Both the position numbers and the translations under genes were made by a program. From Nonomuraea endophytica (lineage in GTDB: Bacteria; Actinomycetota; Actinomycetes; Streptosporangiales; Streptosporangiaceae), in contig NZ_JACHIN010000028.1 in the NCBI RefSeq assembly GCF_014203235.1, forward strand, positions 1-64,000: a stretch of 64,000 nt of DNA, written 5' to 3'. The notes under the pieces were generated by a model. It had not been told where the DNA came from. It saw only the letters and a list, made by a program, of their open reading frames with translations, and did not search any database. Below, one piece after another: positions 32,121 through 40,571 of the stretch (within the stretch, counting starts at the first letter, position 1; each line of letters starts with the position of its first letter).

Positions 32121-33572
32121 GTGACTGTTTTGGCCATTGACGCGGGAACGACTGGAGTCACCGCCCTGATCGTGACCGAGGACGGCCGGATCGAGTCCCG
32201 GGGATATGAGGAGTTTCCGCAGCACTTCCCGGAACCGGGCTGGGTCGAGCACAACCCGGAGGACATCTGGCAGGCCACGCTCGCCGCGTGCGCGACGGCC
32301 CTGCGCGGCGCGGGGTCGCCGCCGTCGTGCGTCGGGATCACCAACCAGCGCGAGACCGCCGTCCTGTGGGACCGGCGCACGCTGGCCGCGCCGCGCAGGG
32401 CCGTGGTCTGGCAGGACCGCCGCACCGCCGGGGTCTGCGAGCGCCTGCGCGCCGCCGGGCACGAGCCGCGCGTGTCGGAGCTGACCGGCCTGCGCCTCGA
32501 CCCGTACTTCACCGCCACCAAGCTCACCTGGCTCGCCGAGCACGACCCCGCCGCGTGGGCGGGCGTCACCTCGGGCCGCACCGCGCTCGGCACCGTGGAC
32601 AGCTACCTCGTCGCCCGCCTGACCTCGGGCGCGCGCCACGTCACCGACCCGTCCAACGCCTCCCGCACTCTCCTGTACGGCCTGGCCTCCGGTACCTGGG
32701 AGCCGGAGCTGTGCGAGCTGTTCGGCGTCCCGGAGTCCGCGCTGCCGGAGATCGTCCCGAACTACGGCCCGATCGGCCGCACGGACCCGGACGCCTTCCT
32801 GGGCCTCGATCTGCCGATCAGCGGCATGGCCGGGGACCAGCAGGCGGCGCTGTTCGGCCAGACCTGCTTCGCGCCCGGCGAGGTGAAGTGCACCTACGGC
32901 ACCGGCTCGTTCATCCTGACCAACACCGGCCCGGAGATCGTCCGCTCGGACGCCGGGCTGCTGACGACGGTGGCGTGGCAGAAGCCGTCGGGCGAGCTGA
33001 CCTATGCGCTGGAGGGCTCCATCTTCGTGACCGGCGCGGCCGTACAGTGGCTGCGCGACGGCCTGGGCGTGATCGGGACGGCGGCCGAGTCGGAGGCCGT
33101 CGCCCGCACGGTCCCCGGCAGCTGCGGCGTGGTCTTCGTGCCCGCGCTGACCGGCCTCGGCGCCCCGCACTGGAACCCGGAGGCGCGCGGCCTCATCACC
33201 GGCATCACCCGCGGCACCACGCGCGCCCATCTGGTGCGCGCGACGCTGGAGGCGATCGCGTTCGAGGTGCGCGACGTGGTGGAGGTGATGGGCGGCTCGG
33301 TCGCCGGGCTGAAGGCCGACGGCGGCGCCAGCGGCAACGACCTGCTGATGGGGATGCAGGCCGACCAGCTGGGCGTGCCGGTGGAGCGCCCGGTCGTCCA
33401 GGAGACCACCGCGCTGGGCGCCGCGTTCCTGGCCGGTCTCGGCTCGGGCGTCTGGGGCTCGGCCGATGAGCTGCGCGCGACCTGGCGTCTGGACCGCCGC
33501 TTCGAGCCGGGCGTCCGCGACGACACCGCCTACGACCGCTGGCGCGCCGCCGTCGCGCTGACCAAGCACTAG
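32121..33572 (+). CDS. glpK: Glycerol kinase (FGGY family)
   Basis: This 483-residue kinase converts glycerol to sn-glycerol 3-phosphate. Key segments are AIDAGTTGVTALIV (phosphate 1), ITNQRETAVLWD with VWQDRRT, the adenosine/phosphate 2 region GMAGDQQAALFGQ, and the FGGY signature region with GGASGNDLLMGMQAD. GTG 32121 follows AGGAAGG. It stands alone, divergent from the phosphofructokinase gene, with a DasR-like operator upstream. No glycerol facilitator or dehydrogenase is adjacent. It is slightly shorter than typical GlpK (about 500). Confidence 0.9.
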   Translation: MTVLAIDAGTTGVTALIVTEDGRIESRGYEEFPQHFPEPGWVEHNPEDIWQATLAACATALRGAGSPPSCVGITNQRETAVLWDRRTLAAPRRAVVWQDRRTAGVCERLRAAGHEPRVSELTGLRLDPYFTATKLTWLAEHDPAAWAGVTSGRTALGTVDSYLVARLTSGARHVTDPSNASRTLLYGLASGTWEPELCELFGVPESALPEIVPNYGPIGRTDPDAFLGLDLPISGMAGDQQAALFGQTCFAPGEVKCTYGTGSFILTNTGPEIVRSDAGLLTTVAWQKPSGELTYALEGSIFVTGAAVQWLRDGLGVIGTAAESEAVARTVPGSCGVVFVPALTGLGAPHWNPEARGLITGITRGTTRAHLVRATLEAIAFEVRDVVEVMGGSVAGLKADGGASGNDLLMGMQADQLGVPVERPVVQETTALGAAFLAGLGSGVWGSADELRATWRLDRRFEPGVRDDTAYDRWRAAVALTKH

Positions 33573-33576
33573 AATC

Positions 33577-33622
33577 GTCAACCAGAGGTTGACGTTTTCG
33601 GTATCGTCAACCTATCGTTGAC
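33577..33622. promoter_or_regulatory. Two GTCAAC operators overlapping a promoter
   Basis: GTCAACCAGAGGTTGAC (33577-33593) is a perfect inverted repeat with a 3-base centre, and GTCAACCTATCGTTGAC (33606-33622) is a second, slightly degenerate copy, 29 bp centre to centre. The first supplies a TTGACG that could act as -35 box; the second ends two bases before the ATG of the next gene. This suggests a leaderless, tightly repressed gene. Confidence 0.72.
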
Positions 33623-33624
33623 GC

Positions 33625-34350
33625 ATGGATGGAACCGTTCGTCTCGACGACATCATCAACGCGATCAAGCAGCGCCACCCCGACGGCGACCCCCTCGGCG
33701 AACTGTCGGACGCGGTGTTCATGGGTGAGCACCTCGGCGAGGTGGCCGACCATCTCATCGGCCACTTCGTCGACCGGGCCCGCCACTCCGGCGCCTCCTG
33801 GACCGAGATCGGCCGCAGCATGGGCGTGACCAAGCAGGCCGCCCAGAAGCGGTTCGTCACCAAGGAGGGCTCGCTGGGCGACGACCTCTCCGTCTACACC
33901 CGCTACACCGACCGCGCCCGCCGCTGCGTCGTCGGCGCGATGGAAGCGGCCAAGAGCACCGGCCACGACCACATCGAGCCCGCGCACATCATCCTGGGAC
34001 TGCTGCTCGAGCCCGAGGCGCTGGCCGGCAGGTGCATGGTCGCGCTCGGCGCCCCTCTCGACACGGTCAGGGAGGCGATGATCAACTCGCTGCCCCCCGG
34101 CACCGGCGCACCGGGCCCGCAGATCCCGTTCTCCGCCCAGGGCAGGAAGATCATGGAGCTGACCCTGCGCGAGGCCTTGCGGCTCGGCCACAACTACGTG
34201 GGCACCGAGCACATCCTGCTCGGCGCGCTGTCCCTGCCCGATGCGGCCGAGGTCGCCGCGGTGATCGTGCTGGAGGGCCTCGGCGTCACCAAGGAGGCGG
34301 CCGAGCGGGAGATCCTGCGCGTGCTCGGCGAGATCACCGGCGGGTCATAG
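33625..34350 (+). CDS. Clp N-domain protein with N-terminal HTH
   Basis: This 241-residue cytoplasmic protein has a helix-turn-helix-like segment (residues 54-78, SGASWTEIGRSMGVTKQAAQ) followed by two Clp N-terminal repeats (YTDRARRCVVGAMEAAKSTG with HIEPAHIILGLLLEP; and IMELTLREALRLGHNYVGTEHILLGAL). It lacks the AAA modules of ClpC, so it is not a chaperone itself; such proteins may be regulators or adaptors. Two GTCAACC inverted repeats occur immediately upstream of the ATG, so autoregulation through its HTH is likely. Confidence 0.82.
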   Translation: MDGTVRLDDIINAIKQRHPDGDPLGELSDAVFMGEHLGEVADHLIGHFVDRARHSGASWTEIGRSMGVTKQAAQKRFVTKEGSLGDDLSVYTRYTDRARRCVVGAMEAAKSTGHDHIEPAHIILGLLLEPEALAGRCMVALGAPLDTVREAMINSLPPGTGAPGPQIPFSAQGRKIMELTLREALRLGHNYVGTEHILLGALSLPDAAEVAAVIVLEGLGVTKEAAEREILRVLGEITGGS

Positions 34351-34372
34351 CCGTCCGGCCATGACCCGCCGG
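34337..34372. terminator. Stem-loop terminator between convergent genes
   Basis: CCGGCGGGTCAT (34337-34348) is perfectly complementary to ATGACCCGCCGG (34361-34372), a 12-bp stem with a 12-base loop. The 5' arm includes the last codons and the stop of the Clp-N gene; the 3' arm ends one base before the stop of the convergent lipoprotein gene. It can serve both. Confidence 0.72.
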
Positions 34373-34373
34373 C

Positions 34374-35741
34374 TCACAGTCGGCCTGCGGGGCCCTTGGC
34401 GAACCTGGTCAGGATGTTCGCGGTGGCGCGGCGGGTGAAGGCGGCGGCGTCCTTGGTGACGCCGTGGCCGCAGCGCCGCCCCCGCATCCCGCAGACCCAG
34501 CGCATGGTCCCGCTGGCGAACACCCCCGCGCCGCTGGGCGCGACGTAGTAGGTGCTGTGGGACACGGTCGCGCGGCCACCGCAGTCGACCGGGGACTCGG
34601 CCAGCACCTCCACCTCACGCGGCGAGCCGCGCGAGACCCGGTCCGTCTCCACGCCCGCCATGCCGGGGAAGCGCCGCCCGCGGGTGCCCGCGAAGATCCA
34701 GTGACCCGGCCTGCGCACCACGTACGCCGCCTCCGCCGGGAAGCAGTCGTACATCTGCCCCACCAGCGCGCTCTCCGGCGCGACGCTGCGCCAGAGCGGG
34801 CAGCGGGTCTCCTTGTCGCACTCGACCACCCGGCCGCTCAGCCCGATCTTCCAGTAGACGGCGTTCGCCCCGAGGAAGGCCAGGTTGACGCCGCGGTCGC
34901 GGGCGCGGGTGACGGTCTCGCGCATGCCGGTCGTCCAGTACTCGTCGTGGCCGAGCGAGACCACGGCCCGCGCCCCGTCCAGCACGCCGGGGCGCAGGTC
35001 AAGCGAGGTCAGGTAGGCGAGGCGGACGCCGCTGCGCTCGGCCACCTCGATGGCGTCCTTCTCCAGGTCGAGGAAGAGGCGGGCGCCATTGGTGTCGTAG
35101 GGGCGGTCGAAGGTGACGGCCCGCGAGCGGGCGGCGAAGCCGCCGGGTCCCTCGTAGAGGTTGCGGCCGCCCCAGCGGTTGTAGGCCTGCCAGGTGGTGA
35201 CCGCGTTGACGATCACCACGCGGCCGGAGGTGGCGGCCGACCTGACCGTGATCGGCACGTACCTCTGGCCGCCGGTGGAGGCGTCCAGGCGCAGCAGATA
35301 CGCGCCTTCCCGCCAGCCAGTCGTGTCCACGCGCAGCGACGGCTTCCAGTGGGCGGCGGTGACCATGCCGCCGGCGCCGGTCCTGGAGGCGGCCTGCCGT
35401 ACGCCGGAGACCTGGCCGGAGGCCCACACCTGCGTGACAGGCGCGCCCATGCGGAAGGCCCGCACGGTGAAGCGCGGCGCCGTCGTGGATACGCGCAGCC
35501 CGAACCGCTCGCCCGGCAGGACGCTGACGCGGTCGGCGTAGCCCTCGATCTCGTGCTCGGCGCCCTGTTGGGTGATCCGCCACGGGACCGGGCCGGACGG
35601 CGCCGCGGCCTCCGGTGGCGCGGCGGGCGGGGCGACGGGGGCCGGGGCGGCGGCGGTGCAGCCGGCGGCCAGGGTCAGGGCCAGGGCCAGGGCCAGGGTC
35701 GCGGCCACGGCCCGGGCGGCGGTCGAGAGGAGCGTGCGCAC
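34374..35741 (-). CDS. Lipoprotein with N,N-dimethylformamidase beta-subunit-like domain
   Basis: This 455-residue exported protein has a signal peptide with lipobox LAAGC (residues 24-28, Cys28), a Pro/Ala-rich linker, a beta-sandwich (about 55-170) and a C-terminal region related to the large subunit of dimethylformamidase (VVIVNAVTTWQAYNRWGGRNLY, YDTNGARLF and LGHDEYWTTGMRETV). It should be anchored outside the membrane. The hydrophobic core of its signal is encoded by five tandem hexamers AGGG(T/C)C (35671-35700). Catalytic activity is unknown; the related amidase acts on formamides, but substrate here cannot be set. Confidence 0.78.
   Translation of the reverse strand: MRTLLSTAARAVAATLALALALTLAAGCTAAAPAPVAPPAAPPEAAAPSGPVPWRITQQGAEHEIEGYADRVSVLPGERFGLRVSTTAPRFTVRAFRMGAPVTQVWASGQVSGVRQAASRTGAGGMVTAAHWKPSLRVDTTGWREGAYLLRLDASTGGQRYVPITVRSAATSGRVVIVNAVTTWQAYNRWGGRNLYEGPGGFAARSRAVTFDRPYDTNGARLFLDLEKDAIEVAERSGVRLAYLTSLDLRPGVLDGARAVVSLGHDEYWTTGMRETVTRARDRGVNLAFLGANAVYWKIGLSGRVVECDKETRCPLWRSVAPESALVGQMYDCFPAEAAYVVRRPGHWIFAGTRGRRFPGMAGVETDRVSRGSPREVEVLAESPVDCGGRATVSHSTYYVAPSGAGVFASGTMRWVCGMRGRRCGHGVTKDAAAFTRRATANILTRFAKGPAGRL
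35671..35700 (-). repeat. Hexamer repeat in the signal-peptide coding sequence
   Basis: Five copies of AGGGTC or AGGGCC (plus-strand view) encode the alternating LALALALTLAAG-like core of the lipoprotein signal. Slipped-strand changes here would add or remove two residues without a frameshift. Confidence 0.6.
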
Positions 35742-35788
35742 GAGCGCTCATGATCACCGTCGCCGCCCGGAGGCGCGGGCGGCTTTGC

Positions 35789-36700
35789 CTACACCGGCAG
35801 CACGCAGGCGGGACTCTTGACCGCGATCGTCTCGCCGGTGGGCGCGGGCAGGCCGCCGTCCAGGGTGAAGGCGTCGACGGTGCCGGAGTTCTGGTTGGCG
35901 ATCCAGAGGGTGTCGCCGGCGATGGCGAAGTGGCGCGGCCAGTCGCCGCCGGAGGGGAGTTCGGCGAGTTTGTCACCGTCGGCGGAGAAGACGGAGAGGG
36001 TGTTGGGGCCGCGGTTGAGTATGTAGAGGCGGCCGTCGGCGGCGTCGACGTGGGCGGGGAAGTTGACGCCCGCGGCGGCGCTGGCAGGCGCCTGCCACAG
36101 TTCGCGCCAGTCGGCGGCGGCGTAGGCGCGCAGGGTGCCGTCGAGCTCGCCCGCCACGTAGACGCGCCCGTCCGGGGTGAAGACGAAGTGGCGGGGGCCC
36201 ATGCCGGGCGCGAGGCGCACCGGTTCGAGCGGGTCGCCGGTCAGCGTGTAGCGGCGGATCTCGTCGGTGCCGAGGTCGGAGACGTGGAGGACGTCGTCGT
36301 GGAAGACGCACTGGTGGGCGTGCGGGCCCCGCTGGCGGTCGGGGTGGGGGCCGGAGCCCTGGTGGGGCAGCGGGATCGGCTCGCCGGTGAAGCGGCCCTC
36401 GGCGTCGAGGTGGTGCAGGCTCGCGACGCCGTCGCCGTAGTTGGCCGCGGCCAGCAGCGTGCCCGACGGGTGCACGGCCACGTGGCAGGGGCTGTCGCCG
36501 CCGCTCGGCCGCCGTCCGGTCTCGCGCAGGCCGCCGCCGGTCGCGTACGACAGCAGCACGCCGTCACCGAGTTCGCCCGCGGCGTAGATGACGGGCAGCG
36601 CCGGGTGCGCGGCCAGGAACGAGGGCGACGGGGCCGGGGTGATGCCTTCACCGGCGGTGAGAATGCCGTCGCCGTAGGAACCGACGTAGAGCTGCGTCAC
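35789..36700 (-). CDS. Lactonase-family (6-phosphogluconolactonase-like) beta-propeller protein
   Basis: This 303-residue protein has a YbhE/Pgl-type seven-bladed propeller (QLYVGSYGDGILTAGEG, then SPCHVAVHPSGTLLAAANYGDG, HAHQCVF, GPRHFVFTPDGRVYV, WPRHFAIAGDTLWIANQNSGTV). YbhE hydrolyses 6-phosphogluconolactone; other family members act on other lactones. GTG 36700 was chosen because GAAGAGGA lies seven bases upstream. It is divergent from a MarR-GNAT fusion gene; no pentose-phosphate gene is adjacent, so its substrate is uncertain. Confidence 0.83.
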   Translation of the reverse strand: MTQLYVGSYGDGILTAGEGITPAPSPSFLAAHPALPVIYAAGELGDGVLLSYATGGGLRETGRRPSGGDSPCHVAVHPSGTLLAAANYGDGVASLHHLDAEGRFTGEPIPLPHQGSGPHPDRQRGPHAHQCVFHDDVLHVSDLGTDEIRRYTLTGDPLEPVRLAPGMGPRHFVFTPDGRVYVAGELDGTLRAYAAADWRELWQAPASAAAGVNFPAHVDAADGRLYILNRGPNTLSVFSADGDKLAELPSGGDWPRHFAIAGDTLWIANQNSGTVDAFTLDGGLPAPTGETIAVKSPACVLPV

Positions 36701-36731
36701 AGGAGAGTCCTCTTCATGGTTGACTAGGGCA

Positions 36732-37649
36732 ATGAGTTCGTTGACGGAAGCAAGGGTTTCCGAGGTCAGGGCCTTCAACCGGTTCTATACGAAGGTGATC
36801 GGCGTCCTGCAGGCAGGGCTGCTCGACTCCCCTTACTCCCTGACCGAGGTGCGGGTGCTGTTCGAGATCGCGCACGCCGGTGAGCTGGAGACCGGCGAGC
36901 TGCGCGCCCTGCTCGACGTCGACGCCGGATACCTGAGCCGCATACTCGCCCGCTTCGAGAACGACGGCCTCGTCGCGCGCCGCCGCTCGCCCCACGACGC
37001 CCGCAAGCAGCTGGTACGGCTCAGCCCCGTCGGCGCCGCCACCTTCGACCGGCTCGAGAAGCAGGCGGCAGGCGAGATCGCGGTGCTGCTGGCCGGGCTG
37101 ACCGAGGAGGACCAGGGGCGGCTGGTCGGCGGCATGGCCCTGATCCGCCGCCTGCTCGGGGATCCGGCGGCGGCGGGGCGGGAGCCGTACGTCATCAGGG
37201 CGCCGCGCGCCGGGGACCTGGGCTGGGTCGTGCAGCGGCACGGCGCCCTCTACGCGGAGGAGTACGGCTGGGGGCTGGCCTTCGAGCAGACCGTGGCCGG
37301 GATCTGCGCCGCCTGGTCCCCCGAGCGTGACGCCGGGTGGATCGTCGAGGTGGACGGGGAGCGGGTCGGCTGCGTGTTCTGCGTGCGCAGGGACGAGGAG
37401 ACGGCGCAGCTGCGGATGTTGCTGGTCGAGCCGTCGGCCAGGGGGCTCGGGATCGGGCAGCGGCTGGTCGGGGAGTGCCTGCGGCACGCGCGGGAGCAGG
37501 GGTTCAAGCGGATGATGTTGTGGACGCGCGACGGCCTGCTGAGCGCGCGGCGGATCTACCAGGCGGCCGGGTTCGCGCTGGACTCGGAGGAGAAGGGCGA
37601 GGAGAACGGCCTCGTGGTGACCGAGCAGATCTGGTCCCGCGCGCTCTAA
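36732..37649 (+). CDS. MarR-type HTH fused to GNAT acetyltransferase
   Basis: This 305-residue protein fuses an N-terminal MarR winged helix (residues 1-140, LTEVRVLFEIAHAGELETGEL to LSRILARFENDGLV and LVRLSPVG) to a C-terminal GNAT domain (from about 155, VIRAPRAGDLGWVVQRHG, with acetyl-CoA loop RGLGIGQRLVGECLRHA). ATG 36732 follows a TTG twelve bases upstream that is weaker. Such fusions occur widely in actinobacteria. It is divergent from the lactonase gene and its stop overlaps that of the MMPL gene on the other strand. Ligand and substrate unknown. Confidence 0.87.
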   Translation: MSSLTEARVSEVRAFNRFYTKVIGVLQAGLLDSPYSLTEVRVLFEIAHAGELETGELRALLDVDAGYLSRILARFENDGLVARRRSPHDARKQLVRLSPVGAATFDRLEKQAAGEIAVLLAGLTEEDQGRLVGGMALIRRLLGDPAAAGREPYVIRAPRAGDLGWVVQRHGALYAEEYGWGLAFEQTVAGICAAWSPERDAGWIVEVDGERVGCVFCVRRDEETAQLRMLLVEPSARGLGIGQRLVGECLRHAREQGFKRMMLWTRDGLLSARRIYQAAGFALDSEEKGEENGLVVTEQIWSRAL

Positions 37650-39877
37650 CCCTCCGTCCAGCCCTTCCTGTCGTGCGCGCTCCGGCTCTTTCTGGGCCAC
37701 CAGTTCAGCGGGCCGGCGAGGCGCATGGCCGCCGGGACCAGGATCGCCCTGATCACCGTGGCGTCGGCCAGCACGGCGATCGCCATGCCGACGCCCAGCA
37801 TCTGCACGAACGACACGCTCGCGGTCGCGTAGGCGGCGAACGAGGCCGCCAGGATGCCGCCGGCCGCCGTGATCAGCGGGGCGCTCTTGCGCAGGCCGGC
37901 CGCGACGGCGCTCGTGGTGTCGCCGGTGCGGTCGTACTCCTCCTTGATCCGCGACAGCAGGAACACCTCGTAGTCCATGGACAGTCCGTAGGCGACGCAG
38001 AGCATGAGGATCGGGATGCCGGCGTCCAGCGTGCCGGTCGCGGTGAAGCCCAGCAGCCCGGACAGGTTGCCCTCCTGGAAGATCCAGACGATCGCGCCGA
38101 ACATCACGCCGAGGCTGAGGACGTTGAGCACGGTCGCCTTCAGCGGGATGAGCAGGCTGCGGGTCATCGCGAACAGCAGGACGAAGGTGACGCCCAGCAT
38201 CAGCGCCAGCACGAGGGGCAGGCGCTCGACGATGGAGGCGCGGTAGTCGGCCAGCTCGGCCGGGTAGCCGCCGACCAGCCGCTCGAACGGCGCGGGGGTG
38301 GCGCGGACCGCCGCGACGAGGTCGACCGGGTCCCCGGCCAGCGCCTCGGCGGACGGGACCACCGACAGCCACGTGCCCCGGTCCGCGGGACCGAACCTGG
38401 CGGGGTCGCCGTCGCCGGTCCGCTCGCCGCGGGCATAGGAGCCGGCGGCTGAGTCGACCTGGGCGACGCCGGGCAGACGGGAGAGCGTCGCCGCATATCC
38501 CGAAATGTCGCCTGCCACCGACATGTCGCCCGCTGCCGCGCCAGACGGGGTGCTTGTGGCGACGATCTGGATGGCGTCGGTCTCCTCGGCCGGGAAGTTC
38601 TGCCGGATGACGTCCTGGGTCTGCCGGGCGGGCGCGGACGGCGGCAGGATGCGGTCGTCGGCGGTGCCGAAGTTCAGGCCCAGGAACGGCGAAGCCAGCA
38701 CGAGCAGGGCCGCCGTGGCCGCGCCGCCGTACAGGAGCGGACGCCGCATCACGCGCACGGCCAGCCCGTGCCAGAACCCCTCGCCCCGCGCGGGCCGCTC
38801 TCGCTTCGGCAGCAGCGCGCCACCCACACTCGCGAGTACGGCAGGCAGCACGAACACCGCCACCGCCACCCCGCCTGCCACGACCGCGATCCCCGCGTAG
38901 GCGAACGAGCGCAGGAACCCGAACGGCAGCGCGAACAGCACGGCCAGCGACGCCGCCACGGTCAGCCCGCTGAAGATCACGGTGCGCCCGGCGTGCTCCA
39001 CCGCCCCCGCCACCGCGTCGGCCCGCTCACGCCCGGCCCTGGTCTCCTCGCGGAAGCGGGCGATGACGAACAGGCAGTAGTCGATGCCGAGCCCGAGCCC
39101 CATGGCGAGCGTGAGGTTCAGCGCGAACGTGGACACGTCCGTGAAGACCAGGACGCCGCGCAGCAGCGCCAGCCCGACCGCCATCGCGAACACCCCGGCC
39201 AGGATCGGCACCAGCGCCGCGACCGCCCGCCGCAGGTACCACCACAGCAGCGCGAACACCAGCGGGAAGATCACCAGCTCGGCCCTGACGAAGTCCTGCC
39301 TGGCCAGTGGGACGGTCTGGCGGAACACCTCCTCGCCGCCCCCGGCCCGCACCGTGGCCACTCCGGCGACGCCCTCGCCCATCCTGGGCACCAGGGCGGG
39401 CAGGATCGTGCCGCGCACGTGGTCGGCGTCGCCCGGGATGCGGACGACGATGAGCGCGTGCCTGCCGTCGTCGCTGCGCAGGGTGGCGGGGTTGCCGCGG
39501 GTCCAGTAGGAGGCGGACTCGGCCACGCCGGCGGTGGCCCGCGCGCGGGCGGTGAGCTCGCGCCCGGCGGCGGCCACGGCCGGGTCGTCCACGCCGCCGG
39601 TGACCGCGGTGACCAGGAAGACCATGTCGGGGCTGCCGGTCTGGAAGCGGTTCACCAGCTCGGCCTGGGCCCGGTCGGACTCCGAGCCGGGCGCCTCGAA
39701 CCTGGCCAGCGACAACCTCGGCACCGCTCCCGCCGCCAGCGCGGCGGCGACCACGAAGGCGAGCAGGGCCAGAGAGAGGACGAGGCGGCGGCGCCGTACC
39801 AGGAAATATCCCAGCTTGCGGAGTCGCGGCGGCGGTGGTGCTGTCGCGGGGCGTGGACGGGTCGGCACGGCGGTCAT
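37646..39877 (-). CDS. MMPL/RND-family transporter
   Basis: This 743-residue inner-membrane exporter has 11-12 helices in two halves with large outside loops after the first and seventh. MMPL features are GLGLGIDYCLFVIARFREE in the first half and GLSMDYEVFLLSRIKEEY in the second. The family moves lipids, lipid-linked metabolites or drugs. ATG 39877 follows GGGGAG. It is divergent from a TetR gene at 39972, and two operator-like elements lie between them, so a ligand-induced efflux function is likely. Confidence 0.9.
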   Translation of the reverse strand: MTAVPTRPRPATAPPPPRLRKLGYFLVRRRRLVLSLALLAFVVAAALAAGAVPRLSLARFEAPGSESDRAQAELVNRFQTGSPDMVFLVTAVTGGVDDPAVAAAGRELTARARATAGVAESASYWTRGNPATLRSDDGRHALIVVRIPGDADHVRGTILPALVPRMGEGVAGVATVRAGGGEEVFRQTVPLARQDFVRAELVIFPLVFALLWWYLRRAVAALVPILAGVFAMAVGLALLRGVLVFTDVSTFALNLTLAMGLGLGIDYCLFVIARFREETRAGRERADAVAGAVEHAGRTVIFSGLTVAASLAVLFALPFGFLRSFAYAGIAVVAGGVAVAVFVLPAVLASVGGALLPKRERPARGEGFWHGLAVRVMRRPLLYGGAATAALLVLASPFLGLNFGTADDRILPPSAPARQTQDVIRQNFPAEETDAIQIVATSTPSGAAAGDMSVAGDISGYAATLSRLPGVAQVDSAAGSYARGERTGDGDPARFGPADRGTWLSVVPSAEALAGDPVDLVAAVRATPAPFERLVGGYPAELADYRASIVERLPLVLALMLGVTFVLLFAMTRSLLIPLKATVLNVLSLGVMFGAIVWIFQEGNLSGLLGFTATGTLDAGIPILMLCVAYGLSMDYEVFLLSRIKEEYDRTGDTTSAVAAGLRKSAPLITAAGGILAASFAAYATASVSFVQMLGVGMAIAVLADATVIRAILVPAAMRLAGPLNWWPRKSRSAHDRKGWTEG

Positions 39878-39898
39878 GAGGCTTCTCCCCGAAACTCG

Positions 39899-39954
39899 GT
39901 AAACTGCTCGTGTTTTACTGTCCTGGCCAGAAATACAAGTAAATGCTCGCATTT
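39899..39954. promoter_or_regulatory. TetR operator pair between exporter and repressor
   Basis: GTAAACTGCTCGTGTTTTAC (39899-39918) has inverted ends, and AAATGCTCGCATTT (39941-39954) is a perfect palindrome around TC. Both share the TGCTCG core. They lie between the divergent MMPL and TetR genes, one near each start, as expected for an autoregulated TetR repressor. Confidence 0.6.
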
Positions 39955-39971
39955 GTCAACGAGGTGTGCCC

Positions 39972-40562
39972 ATGACCGAGCGACCCGTCCGCAGGCAGGC
40001 GCGCGGGCTCAAGCGCATGGCCGAGATCCTCGACGCCGCCGAGCTGGTGATCGCCGAGATCGGCTATCCGGACATGACGACCAACCACGTCGCGGCGCGG
40101 GCGGGGATGTCGCCGGGGTCGCTGTATCAGTTCTTCCGCAACAAGGAGGAGATCCTCGACGGGCTCGTCGTCCGCTACACCGACGAGCGGCAGGAGTTCT
40201 GGGCCGGGCGGCTGGCCGCGCTCACGCCGGAGGTGCCGCTGGACGTGCTGGTCGGGCAGCTCGTCGACGAGAGCGTGGCGTTCAAGTCCCGCGCGCCCGC
40301 CTACTGGGCCCTGTTGTACGGCTCGGCCACCGGCGACCGTCTGGCCTCCGCCTCGGCCCGCCTGCACGCGGCCATCGCCGCCAACATGGCCGTCATGCTG
40401 CGCCGGCGCTCACCCGAGTTGCCGCAGGCGCGCGCGCTCACGCTGGGGACGATGGCGGTGGCGATGGTGAAGGCGGTGATGCCGCTGCTCCCCTCCTCCG
40501 CCGATCCGGACGAGCTGGTCACCGAGCTCAAGACCGCCCTGACCCGCTACCTGGCCCCCTGA
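39972..40562 (+). CDS. TetR-family transcriptional regulator of the MMPL exporter
   Basis: This 196-residue repressor has a TetR HTH (EILDAAELVIAEIGYPDMTTNHV to SPGSLYQFFRNKEEILDGLV, residues 18-62) and a C-terminal ligand domain. ATG 39972 was chosen with GAGGTG upstream. It is divergent from the MMPL transporter, the typical exporter/repressor layout. Ligand unknown. It is convergent with the IclR gene, whose stop lies a few bases away. Confidence 0.88.
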   Translation: MTERPVRRQARGLKRMAEILDAAELVIAEIGYPDMTTNHVAARAGMSPGSLYQFFRNKEEILDGLVVRYTDERQEFWAGRLAALTPEVPLDVLVGQLVDESVAFKSRAPAYWALLYGSATGDRLASASARLHAAIAANMAVMLRRRSPELPQARALTLGTMAVAMVKAVMPLLPSSADPDELVTELKTALTRYLAP

Positions 40563-40571
40563 CCGGGCGGC

